Assembly: GCA_036380435.1 (NCBI GenBank)
Contig: DASVES010000023.1
Location: 1-19,497, forward strand
From: DASQDT01 sp036380435
GTDB lineage: Bacteria > Acidobacteriota > Blastocatellia > Pyrinomonadales > Pyrinomonadaceae
Reading direction: 5' to 3'
Length of the DNA stretch: 19,497 nt
A program made the translations under genes and the position numbers. Of the stretch, positions 6,214 to 13,770 are shown piece by piece (within the stretch, counting starts at the first letter, position 1; each line of letters begins with the position of its first letter). The notes beneath the pieces are model-generated. The model did not search any database. It was not told the DNA's origin and saw only the letters and a list, made by a program, of their open reading frames with translations.

Positions 6214-8652
6214 ATGGGAACACTGCTGCAAGACACGCGTTACGGGTTCCGCATGTTGCGGAAGCGGCCCGGTTTTACGGCCATTGCGATTCTCGCGCTC
6301 GCTTTGGGCATCGGGGCGAACACGGCCATCTTCTCGGTGGTCAACGCGGTGCTGCTCCGGCCGCTGCCGTTTGCGGGGGCGGAGCGGCTCGCCACCGTCG
6401 AGGTGCGTAGCGAGCGGACGGGCGCCGTCGGCGCCGATCATTCGTACCCGAATCTGGTTGACCTGCGCGAACAGGCCGGCACGCTCGAACACCTCGCCGC
6501 CTACAGCATGACGACCGCCTTTCTCGCGGCCGGCGACGAGCCGGAGCGCGTGCGCGGCCTGCTCACGACGGCCGACCTCTTCCCCGCGCTCGGCGTGCAA
6601 CCGTTGCACGGGCGCGTGTTCACGCGCGAGGAAGACCAGAAGGGCGCGACGCGCGTCGTCGTCCTCAGTCACGGGCTGTGGCAGCGACGCTTCGGCGGCG
6701 ACCCCGCAATAGTCGGCAAGGAAATTCCCCTCGGCGGCATCAGGAGCACGCCCACGCTCGTCCTCGGCGTGATGCCTGAGGGTTTTAAGTTTCCCGTCGG
6801 GGTCGCCAACGTCGATTACTGGATGCCGCTCGTCCCCATCCTTTCCGATTCGGATTTGAGTCGCGCCTCGGTCTGGCTGACGGGCCTCGCCAAGCTCAAA
6901 GAGGGCGCGTCGGAAGAACAGGCGCGCTCCGAGCTGCAAACGATTTCCCGGCGGCTCGAAGAGCAATACAAGGACTCGAACGCCGACGCGACCTTCATGC
7001 TTCGCTCGTACCACGAACAGCTTGTGGGCGACATGAAGACGGCGCTCCTCGTCCTGCTCGGCGCGGTCGGGTGCGTGTTGCTCATCGCGTGCGCCAACGT
7101 CGCCAACCTGATGCTGGCGCGCGCGGCCGCGAGGGGGCGGGAGATTTCCATTCGCACCGCTCTGGGCGCGAGCCGCGCGCAGATTGTGCGCCAGCTTCTG
7201 ACGGAGAGTGTGCTGCTCTCCATCCTCGGCGGGGCGCTCGGACTGTTGATCGCGTGGTGGGGCGTGGACGTGCTCGTCGCGGCCGTGCCCTCGGATTTGC
7301 CGCGCGCCGCCGAGGTCGCGCTCGACGCGCGCGTGCTCCTGTTCACCGCCGCGCTCTCGATTCTGACGGGCCTCATCTTCGGCCTCGCCCCGGCGCTTCA
7401 GGCGTCGCGCGCCGACGTTTCCGAGTCGCTCAAGGAGGGCGGGCGCGGCAGCGTCGAAGGCGGGCGCAGCCCGTTGCGTAGCGTGCTCGTCGTCGCCGAG
7501 GTGGCGGTGTCGCTCGTCCTGCTCGTCGGCGCGGGGTTGCTCGCTCAGAGCTTCGCGCGGCTGATGGACGTTAGCCCCGGCTTCGACGCCGAGCGTGTCC
7601 TCGCCTTCGATGTCGTCTTTCGCGGCGAGAACTACACGCAGCGCGCCGCCACCGTCCCCGCGCTCGAAGAACTTCTGACGCAGGCGGCGGCCGTGCCGGG
7701 CGTCGAGGCGGTCGGCGTCGTCAACCCGCTGCCGCTCGGCGGCAACTTCGAGGCAAACAGCTTCCAGATCGAGGGCAGAGCGCCGGCCGAGCCGGGGCGC
7801 GAGCCGTCGGCCGACCGGCGCGTCATCACCTCCGACTACTTCCGCGCAATGGGCATCCATACGGAAGGCGGGCGCGTGTTCGACTCGCGCGACGCGGCCG
7901 CGGCCACGCCCGTCGCCATCATCAACCAGACCTTCGCGCGCCAGCACTTCCCCGGCGAGAACCCCATCGGCCGCCGTCTGCTTTTCACCAACACGCAGAA
8001 CGTCACGACGGCGCGCGAGATCGTCGGTCTGGTGGCGGACGTGCGCCACGCCGGTCTGGACGCCGAGTCGGGGCCGGAGTTCTACGTGCCCTTCGCGCAG
8101 GCGCCGGCCGCGCGCGTGACGGTGGTGGCGCGCACCACGTCGGACGACCCGGCACAGCTTGCGCCCGCGCTGCGCGGCGCCGTCCGTCAGGTGGACAAGA
8201 ACTTCCCCGTCTACAACGTCCGCACGATGGAGTCGTACCTCGCGGAGTCGGTCGCCCGCCGTCGCTTCAACATGACGCTGCTCGGCGGCTTCGCGCTGGT
8301 GGCGCTGTTGCTGGCGGGCCTCGGCATCTACGGCGTGATGAGCTACACGGTGGCGCAACGCACGCACGAGATCGGCGTGCGGATGGCTTTGGGCGCTCAA
8401 GCGCGCGACGTGCTGCGACTCGTCATCCGGCAGGGGATGGCGCCCGCGCTCGCGGGCGTCGGCGTGGGACTCGTGTGCGCCCTCGCGCTCACGCGCGTCA
8501 TGTCGAGCCTGCTCTTCGGCGTCACCGCCACCGACCCCCTGACCTTCGCCGGCGTCGCGCTCCTGCTCTCGGTCGTGGCGCTCGTCTCCTGTTACCTGCC
8601 CGCGCGCCGGGCGACGAAGGTCGATCCGATGGTGGCACTGCGCTACGAGTGA
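6214..8652 (+). CDS. ADOP-family duplicated orphan permease (gene 4)
   Basis: A protein of 812 residues, MGTLLQDTRYG at the N-terminus, with the start set by GGAG at 6204-6207. Periplasmic core 1 contains LWQRRFGGDPAIVG from 155. FtsX 1 has REISIRTALGAS, with its Glu at 310. The second core contains VADVRHAGLD and GPEFYVPF. FtsX 2 carries QRTHEIGVRMALGAQ from 715, and the protein ends VDPMVALRYE. Length, topology (two sets of four TMs, each set enclosing one periplasmic domain) and motifs are all typical, with no frameshift or truncation. The opposite strand is also open across the whole gene, an effect of GC-rich codon use rather than a second gene. The TGA stop comes from E4. Confidence 0.95.
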   Translation: MGTLLQDTRYGFRMLRKRPGFTAIAILALALGIGANTAIFSVVNAVLLRPLPFAGAERLATVEVRSERTGAVGADHSYPNLVDLREQAGTLEHLAAYSMTTAFLAAGDEPERVRGLLTTADLFPALGVQPLHGRVFTREEDQKGATRVVVLSHGLWQRRFGGDPAIVGKEIPLGGIRSTPTLVLGVMPEGFKFPVGVANVDYWMPLVPILSDSDLSRASVWLTGLAKLKEGASEEQARSELQTISRRLEEQYKDSNADATFMLRSYHEQLVGDMKTALLVLLGAVGCVLLIACANVANLMLARAAARGREISIRTALGASRAQIVRQLLTESVLLSILGGALGLLIAWWGVDVLVAAVPSDLPRAAEVALDARVLLFTAALSILTGLIFGLAPALQASRADVSESLKEGGRGSVEGGRSPLRSVLVVAEVAVSLVLLVGAGLLAQSFARLMDVSPGFDAERVLAFDVVFRGENYTQRAATVPALEELLTQAAAVPGVEAVGVVNPLPLGGNFEANSFQIEGRAPAEPGREPSADRRVITSDYFRAMGIHTEGGRVFDSRDAAAATPVAIINQTFARQHFPGENPIGRRLLFTNTQNVTTAREIVGLVADVRHAGLDAESGPEFYVPFAQAPAARVTVVARTTSDDPAQLAPALRGAVRQVDKNFPVYNVRTMESYLAESVARRRFNMTLLGGFALVALLLAGLGIYGVMSYTVAQRTHEIGVRMALGAQARDVLRLVIRQGMAPALAGVGVGLVCALALTRVMSSLLFGVTATDPLTFAGVALLLSVVALVSCYLPARRATKVDPMVALRYE

Positions 8653-8726
8653 TAAGTGATGAGTGATAAGTGATAAGAGTAAAACCGTCTTCCTCTTTCT
8701 CATCACTCATCACTTATCACTCATCA
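8650..8726. repeat. Intergenic palindromic heptamer element E4 (TGATNAG family)
   Basis: Left arm 8650-8677 (TGATAAG, TGATGAG, TGATAAG, TGATAAG), centre 8678-8698, right arm 8699-8726 (CTCATCA, CTCATCA, CTTATCA, CTCATCA). The centre contains AGTAAAACC and GTCTTCC. It is one base different from the centre of E3 and two bases different from the reverse complement of the centre of E7. The first TGA ends gene 4. The right arm is followed after 5 bases by the ribosome site of gene 5. Confidence 0.9.
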
Positions 8727-8744
8727 CTTCTGAGAGGTGTTCCG

Positions 8745-11165
8745 ATGGAGACACTGCTGCAAGACGTTCGTTACGGGCTGCGGACGCTGTTGAAGCGACC
8801 GGGCTTCACGGTCGTGGCGGTGATGACGCTCGCTCTGGGCATCGGGGCGAACGCCGCCATCTTCTCGGTCGTCAACGGCGTGTTGCTGCGTCCGCTGCCT
8901 TACAGGGACGCCGAACGGATCATGACCGTGTGGCAACGCAACGCGCAGACGGGCGCGGAGCGCGAGCCGGTCTCGCCGCCGAACTTCCTCGACTTCCGTG
9001 AGCGCAATCAGTCGTTCGAGCAGTTGGCCGCGCTCCGTCCCTACGGCCTCGACTACACGGGCGCGGGTGAGCCGGAGACCTTTCAGACGTGGCGCGTCAC
9101 CGAAGGCTTCTTCGAGGCGGCGGGAGCCGTCGCGCTCCACGGGCGCACGTTTCTCCCCGAAGAGTATCGCGACGGAGTCGATCAGGTGGTCGTCATCGGC
9201 CACGGTCTGTGGCAGCGACGCTTCGGCGGCGACCCAGGCGTAGTCGGACAACAGCTCGTGCTCGACGGGAAGCCGCGCACGGTCGTCGGCGTCATGCCGC
9301 CCGAGTTCCACTACCTCGACAAGCGCGAGATGATCGCGCCCTACCATATCGACGCGCACGAGCTGCAACGACGCGCGGCGACTTACCTGAACGTCGTCGG
9401 GCGGCTCAAGCCCGGCGTCACGCTGGAGCAAGCGCGCTCCGACATGAGCAACGTGGCCGCGCGTCTCGCCGAGGAATACCCGCAGGCCAACGGCGGGATG
9501 GGTGCGGCGGTGGCGCCGCTCGCCGAGCAGATGTTGGGGCGCGTGCGGCCGGCGCTGTGGGTTCTGTTCGGGGCGGTGGGCTTCGTGCTGTTGATCGCGT
9601 GCGCCAACGTCGCCAACCTGATGATCGCGCGCTCGGCGTCGCGGGAGAGGGAGTTCGCCATCCGCGCGGCGCTCGGGGCGGGGCGCGGACGGCTCATGCG
9701 GCAACTGCTGACGGAGAGTCTGGTGCTCGCCGGCCTCGCCTGCGCCGGCGGCCTCCTGCTCGCCAGTTGGGGCATCGACGCCATCATCGCCCTCAGCCCG
9801 GCGGAGCTGCCGCGCATCGATCAGGTGAGACTCGACGGCCGCGTGCTTCTCTTCGCGCTCGGCGTCTCGGCGGCGACGGCCCTCTTCTTCGGACTCCTGC
9901 CGGCGCTGCGCTCATCCCAACCCGACCTTCAGGAGTCGCTCAAGGAGGCGAGCCGGAGCGCGACGGCCGGCGCGGCGCGTCATCGCCTGCGCGGCTTCCT
10001 CGTCGTCACGGAGTTCGCGCTGGCGCTCGTGCTCTTAGTCGGCGCGGGGCTGCTCGTGCGCAGCTTCATGCGTCTGCTCGAAGTCGATCCCGGCTTCTCG
10101 GCCGAGCGCGCGCTCACACTTCAGGTTCACGTCTACGACCAGTATCCGAAGCCGGAACAACAGGCGGTCTTCTTCGAGCAGGCGCTCGAACGACTTCGCG
10201 CCCTCCCCGGCGTCGAGGCGGCGGGCGCGGCGTCGGCCCCGCCCTTCATCGGCGAGGGCGCCATCGAGATCGACAGCCCCATCCAGATCGAGGGACAGCC
10301 CGCCCCGCCGGCGGGCCAGGAGCCGACCGCCTTTCACACAATCGTGACGGCCGACTACTTCGGCGCGCTCGGCGTCCCGCTGCGCGGCGGACGCATCTTT
10401 AATCAATTCGACCGCGCGGACGGCGCGCCCGTCGTCATCGTCAACGAGACGCTGGCGCGGCGCTACTGGCCGGGCGAGTCGGCCGTCGGCAAGAAGCTCA
10501 TCGTCCTCCGGCTGAGCAAGCCGGTCGCGCGCGAGGTCGTCGGCGTCGTCGGCGACGTGCGCCACACCGGACTCGACAGCGAGCCGCGCCCCGAGCTGTT
10601 TTTGCACAGTCTGCAAAACCCGTTCGGGTCGATGACCTTCGTCGTGCGGACGACGCCTGAGCCTTCGACGCTGCTACAGGCCGTCAAGGGCGAGGTGTGG
10701 GCGGTGAACAAGAACCTGCCCTTCTACAGCACGGCGACAATGGAGAGTCTGGTCGCGGAGACGCTCAAGGAGCGGCGCTTCAGCCTGTTGCTGCTCGGCG
10801 CTTTCGCCTCTCTCGCGCTGGTGCTCGCCGGGGTCGGCATCTACGGCCTCATCAGCTACTCGACGGCGCAACGCACCCACGAGATCGGCGTGCGCGTGGC
10901 TCTGGGCGCGCGCGGGCGCGACATCATGCGAATGGTCGTCGGAGAGGGGTTGCTGCTGAGCGGCGCGGGCGTCGCGTTGGGTCTGCTGGGGGCGCTCGTG
11001 CTCACGCGCTTCCTCGGCGGGCTGCTCTACGGCGTGGCCCCGACCGACCCGCTGACCTTCGCCGGCATCGCGCTCTTGCTCGTCTGTGTCGCCCTCGCGG
11101 CCTGCTACCTCCCGGCCCGTCGCGCGGCGCGGGTCGATCCGATGGTGGCGTTGAGATACGAATAA
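8745..11165 (+). CDS. ADOP-family duplicated orphan permease (gene 5)
   Basis: A protein of 806 residues, METLLQDVRYG at the start. ATG 8745 follows GAGAGG (8732-8737) by 7 bases; an in-frame start at 8670 would only add translated repeat E4. Core 1 has LWQRRFGGDPGVVG from 155. FtsX 1 reads REFAIRAALGAGRG (Phe304 in place of the usual Ile). Core 2 has VGDVRHTGLD, and FtsX 2 has QRTHEIGVRVALGARG from 709. The ending VDPMVALRYE is kept, but the final codons are GAA TAA rather than GAG TGA, matching the change of repeat family in the gap that follows. The first codons are nearly identical in DNA to those of gene 2. Same unknown role as its paralogues. Confidence 0.95.
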   Translation: METLLQDVRYGLRTLLKRPGFTVVAVMTLALGIGANAAIFSVVNGVLLRPLPYRDAERIMTVWQRNAQTGAEREPVSPPNFLDFRERNQSFEQLAALRPYGLDYTGAGEPETFQTWRVTEGFFEAAGAVALHGRTFLPEEYRDGVDQVVVIGHGLWQRRFGGDPGVVGQQLVLDGKPRTVVGVMPPEFHYLDKREMIAPYHIDAHELQRRAATYLNVVGRLKPGVTLEQARSDMSNVAARLAEEYPQANGGMGAAVAPLAEQMLGRVRPALWVLFGAVGFVLLIACANVANLMIARSASREREFAIRAALGAGRGRLMRQLLTESLVLAGLACAGGLLLASWGIDAIIALSPAELPRIDQVRLDGRVLLFALGVSAATALFFGLLPALRSSQPDLQESLKEASRSATAGAARHRLRGFLVVTEFALALVLLVGAGLLVRSFMRLLEVDPGFSAERALTLQVHVYDQYPKPEQQAVFFEQALERLRALPGVEAAGAASAPPFIGEGAIEIDSPIQIEGQPAPPAGQEPTAFHTIVTADYFGALGVPLRGGRIFNQFDRADGAPVVIVNETLARRYWPGESAVGKKLIVLRLSKPVAREVVGVVGDVRHTGLDSEPRPELFLHSLQNPFGSMTFVVRTTPEPSTLLQAVKGEVWAVNKNLPFYSTATMESLVAETLKERRFSLLLLGAFASLALVLAGVGIYGLISYSTAQRTHEIGVRVALGARGRDIMRMVVGEGLLLSGAGVALGLLGALVLTRFLGGLLYGVAPTDPLTFAGIALLLVCVALAACYLPARRAARVDPMVALRYE

Positions 11166-11166
11166 C

Positions 11167-11242
11167 AAGAGGTTAGAGGTTAGAGGTTAGAGGTCAGTTA
11201 AAACTGATTTCACTAACCTCTGACCTCTGACCTCTGACCTCT
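11167..11242. repeat. Intergenic palindromic heptamer element E5 (TYAGAGG family)
   Basis: The left arm, 11167-11197, is AAGAGG, three TTAGAGG units and TCAG. The right arm, 11213-11242, is CTAA, three CCTCTGA units and CCTCT. The variable base (T on the left, G on the right) would pair as G-U in RNA. The centre, 11195-11216, is 22 bases and differs from that of E6 at three positions. It holds the short palindrome CAGTTAAAACTG (11195-11206). Unlike the TGATNAG elements it begins one base after the TAA stop of gene 5. Confidence 0.9.
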
Positions 11243-11254
11243 CTGGAGATTGTT

Positions 11255-13684
11255 ATGGGAACACTGCTGCAAGACATTCGCTATGGACTGCGCGGGCTTT
11301 GGCGGCAACCGGCGTTCACGTTGGTGGCCGTGTGTTCGCTCGCTTTGGGCATTGGCGCGAACACGGCGATCTTCAGTCTGGTCAATGCCGTGTTGCTCAA
11401 GCCGTTGCCGTTCGCCGACTCGGAGCGCCTCGTCATGGTGTGGGAAGACGCCTCCGTCATCGGCGCCCCGCGCGACAGCGTGGCCCCGGCCAACTTCGTG
11501 GACTGGAAGACGCAGAATCAGGTCTTCGACGAGATGGCGGTGCTCAGTTGGCAGAGCTTCAACATCACCGGCGACGGCGAGCCGGAGCGGGTTACGGCTT
11601 ACGCCGTGACGGCGAACGTCTTCCCGCTGCTCGGCACGGAGCCGGCGCTCGGACGCCATTTCCTGCCCGAAGAAAATGAGCCGGGTACGGCTAAAGTGGC
11701 GATGCTCAGCCACGGCCTGTGGCAGCGGCGTTACGGCGGCGACCCGTCGATTGTCGGCCGCGACATCATGCTCAACGGCGAGAAGCGCACGGTGGTGGGC
11801 GTGATGCCGCAGGGCTTTCAGTTTCTCCAGAGCTTCATCGGACTCTGGGTGCCGACGGCGCTTACACAGGAAGAACTCGCCAACCGCGGCGCACACTACC
11901 TGACCGTGCTCGCGCGCCTCAAGCCCGGCGTGACGGCCGAACAAGCGCAGGCCGACATCGGCGCCATCACCGACCGCATCGCGCAAGCCGACCCGAACGA
12001 GGCCGGAAACCTGAAGGCGGCCGTCGTGCCGCTACGCGAACAACTCTCAGGCGGCGTCCGCAACTCGCTATTTATCCTGCTCGCCGCGGTCGGCTTCGTG
12101 CTCCTCATCGCCTGCGCCAACATCGCCAACCTCCTGCTCGCCCGCGCCACGGCCAGGCAGCGCGAGATCGCGGTGCGGACGGCGCTCGGCGCTTCGCGCT
12201 GGCGCGTCGTGCGGCAGTTGTTGACGGAGAGCGTGCTGCTCTCCGTGATGGGCGGCGGGGCCGGTCTGCTTTTGGCCGCGTGGGGTTTTGAGTTTCTGAA
12301 AAAACTCGTCCCCGACGCGATGGCGCTCTCGGCCACACTGAAACTCGATCTGCCGGTGCTCGGCTACGCGCTGGCGGTATCCGTGCTCACCGGCCTCGTC
12401 TTCGGCCTCGCCCCCGCCTTGCAGGCGTCGCGGATCGATCTGGGCGAAGCCTTGAAGCAGAGCGGCGGGCGCACGGGCCTGACGGCGGGGGGAGGGCGTC
12501 TGCGCGGCGCGCTCGTCGTCGTGGAAGTGGCGCTGGCGCTCGTGCTCCTGGTTGGCGCGGGGCTGTTGATTCAGACCATCTCTCGGCTTCAGCAACAGTA
12601 CACGGTCTTCCAGCCCGAACAGTTGTTGACGCTGCGGACGGTGCTGCCAGAAGGCAAGTACAAGGAGCTGTCGCGGCGCGTGGACTTCTACGATCAGGTG
12701 CTCGCGCGTGTGGAGACGCTGCCCGGAGTCGTCTCGGCCGGCTACACCACCTCGGTGCCGTTGCAGTGGAAGGGCGGGGCCAACGGCTTCACGATGGAGG
12801 GGCCGCCGCCCGAGGGGGTGCTCGCCACGAACGCCATCCACCGGCAGGTGAGCGCCGGCTACTTCAAGACGATGGGCGTGGGTCTTCGCGAGGGCCGCTA
12901 CCTTGAGGAACGCGACGACGCGAAGGGGCAGCAGGTGATGGTCGTCAACGAGACGATGGCGCGGCAGTATTGGCCGGGTGAGACGGCCATCGGCAAGCGG
13001 ATCAAGTTCGGCCCCGCCGAAGGCACTGACCCGTGGCGCACCATCGTCGGGGTGGTGGCCGACGTGCGGCAGATGGGCCTCGACGCGCCCGTCAAGGCGG
13101 AGATGTATCTGCCGTACCGGCAGATTGCGTCGCACGCCTTTTACAAGCCGCGCGATCTGGTCGTCCGCACCAGTGTTGACCCGATGAGTCTGGTGAGCGC
13201 GGTGCGCGGCGAGATTCACGCGGTTGACCCTGAACAGCCGCTCTCGAACATCGCGACGATGGAGAAGCTGCTCGCCGACGAGACCGGCGCGCGCGGCCTC
13301 GGCATGATGCTGCTCTCGACCTTCGCGGGCCTCGCGCTCCTGCTGGCCGCGCTCGGCATCTACGGCGTGCTGGCCTACTTCGTCACGCAGCACGTGCCGG
13401 AGATCGGCGTCCGTCTCGCGCTCGGCGCACGCCCGCGCGACATCCTCGCGCTGGTGCTCAAGAAGGGGATGGGCCTCGCGCTCGGCGGCGTGGCCGCGGG
13501 GCTTCTGGCGGCCTTCGCGCTCACACGCCTGATGGAGAAACTACTCTTCGGCGTGACGGCGACCGACCCGGCCACCTTCGCCGGCGTCGCAGCCCTACTC
13601 GTCGCCGTCGCCTTCGCCGCCTGCTACATCCCCGCGCGGCGCGCGACGAAGGTCGATCCGATGGTGGCACTTCGCTACGAATAA
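11255..13684 (+). CDS. ADOP-family duplicated orphan permease with altered second FtsX motif (gene 6)
   Basis: A protein of 809 residues from ATG 11255, with GGAG at 11245-11248 and 6-base spacing. Core 1 has LWQRRYGGDPSIVG from 155. FtsX 1 is normal (EIAVRTALGAS from 304, a typical ADOP sequence). Core 2 has the motif VADVRQMGLD. In FtsX 2, the cytoplasmic loop that reads Q/E-RTHEIG or RTREIG in the other copies is QHVPEIG at 712-718. That places a His for Arg, a Val for Thr and a Pro for His in the helix expected to touch an ATPase; the following GVRLALGA is kept. This could weaken or change coupling, but no data here show it. The gene ends VDPMVALRYE with GAA TAA, and the TAA is the beginning of the first unit of E6. 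Confidence 0.95.
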   Translation: MGTLLQDIRYGLRGLWRQPAFTLVAVCSLALGIGANTAIFSLVNAVLLKPLPFADSERLVMVWEDASVIGAPRDSVAPANFVDWKTQNQVFDEMAVLSWQSFNITGDGEPERVTAYAVTANVFPLLGTEPALGRHFLPEENEPGTAKVAMLSHGLWQRRYGGDPSIVGRDIMLNGEKRTVVGVMPQGFQFLQSFIGLWVPTALTQEELANRGAHYLTVLARLKPGVTAEQAQADIGAITDRIAQADPNEAGNLKAAVVPLREQLSGGVRNSLFILLAAVGFVLLIACANIANLLLARATARQREIAVRTALGASRWRVVRQLLTESVLLSVMGGGAGLLLAAWGFEFLKKLVPDAMALSATLKLDLPVLGYALAVSVLTGLVFGLAPALQASRIDLGEALKQSGGRTGLTAGGGRLRGALVVVEVALALVLLVGAGLLIQTISRLQQQYTVFQPEQLLTLRTVLPEGKYKELSRRVDFYDQVLARVETLPGVVSAGYTTSVPLQWKGGANGFTMEGPPPEGVLATNAIHRQVSAGYFKTMGVGLREGRYLEERDDAKGQQVMVVNETMARQYWPGETAIGKRIKFGPAEGTDPWRTIVGVVADVRQMGLDAPVKAEMYLPYRQIASHAFYKPRDLVVRTSVDPMSLVSAVRGEIHAVDPEQPLSNIATMEKLLADETGARGLGMMLLSTFAGLALLLAALGIYGVLAYFVTQHVPEIGVRLALGARPRDILALVLKKGMGLALGGVAAGLLAAFALTRLMEKLLFGVTATDPATFAGVAALLVAVAFAACYIPARRATKVDPMVALRYE

Positions 13685-13758
13685 GAGGTCAGAGGTCAGA
13701 GGTTGGAGGTCAGTAAAAACTGTCTTCACTAACCTCTGACCTCTAACCTCTGACCTCT
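13682..13758. repeat. Intergenic palindromic heptamer element E6 (TYAGAGG family)
   Basis: The left arm, 13682-13713, is TAAGAGG, TCAGAGG, TCAGAGG, TTGGAGG, TCAG. The right arm, 13729-13758, is CTAA, CCTCTGA, CCTCTAA, CCTCTGA, CCTCT. The TAA of the first unit is the stop codon of gene 6. The centre contains AGTAAAAACTGTCTTC, which shares the AGTAAAA and GTCTTC pieces with E4 although the arm units are unrelated. The ten bases before the next ATG, GGAGATTGTT, are the same as after E5. Confidence 0.9.
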
Positions 13759-13770
13759 TTGGAGATTGTT

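Noticed and set aside
6193..8706. An 837-codon open frame on the - strand covering all of gene 4, and many other long antisense frames (for example 14140-15951)
   Set aside because: The + strand frame has clear family homology, membrane segments and a ribosome site. The antisense products are Arg- and Ala-rich without recognisable domains, and their length follows from GC-rich codon use. The ends of the 837-codon frame merely translate the repeats.
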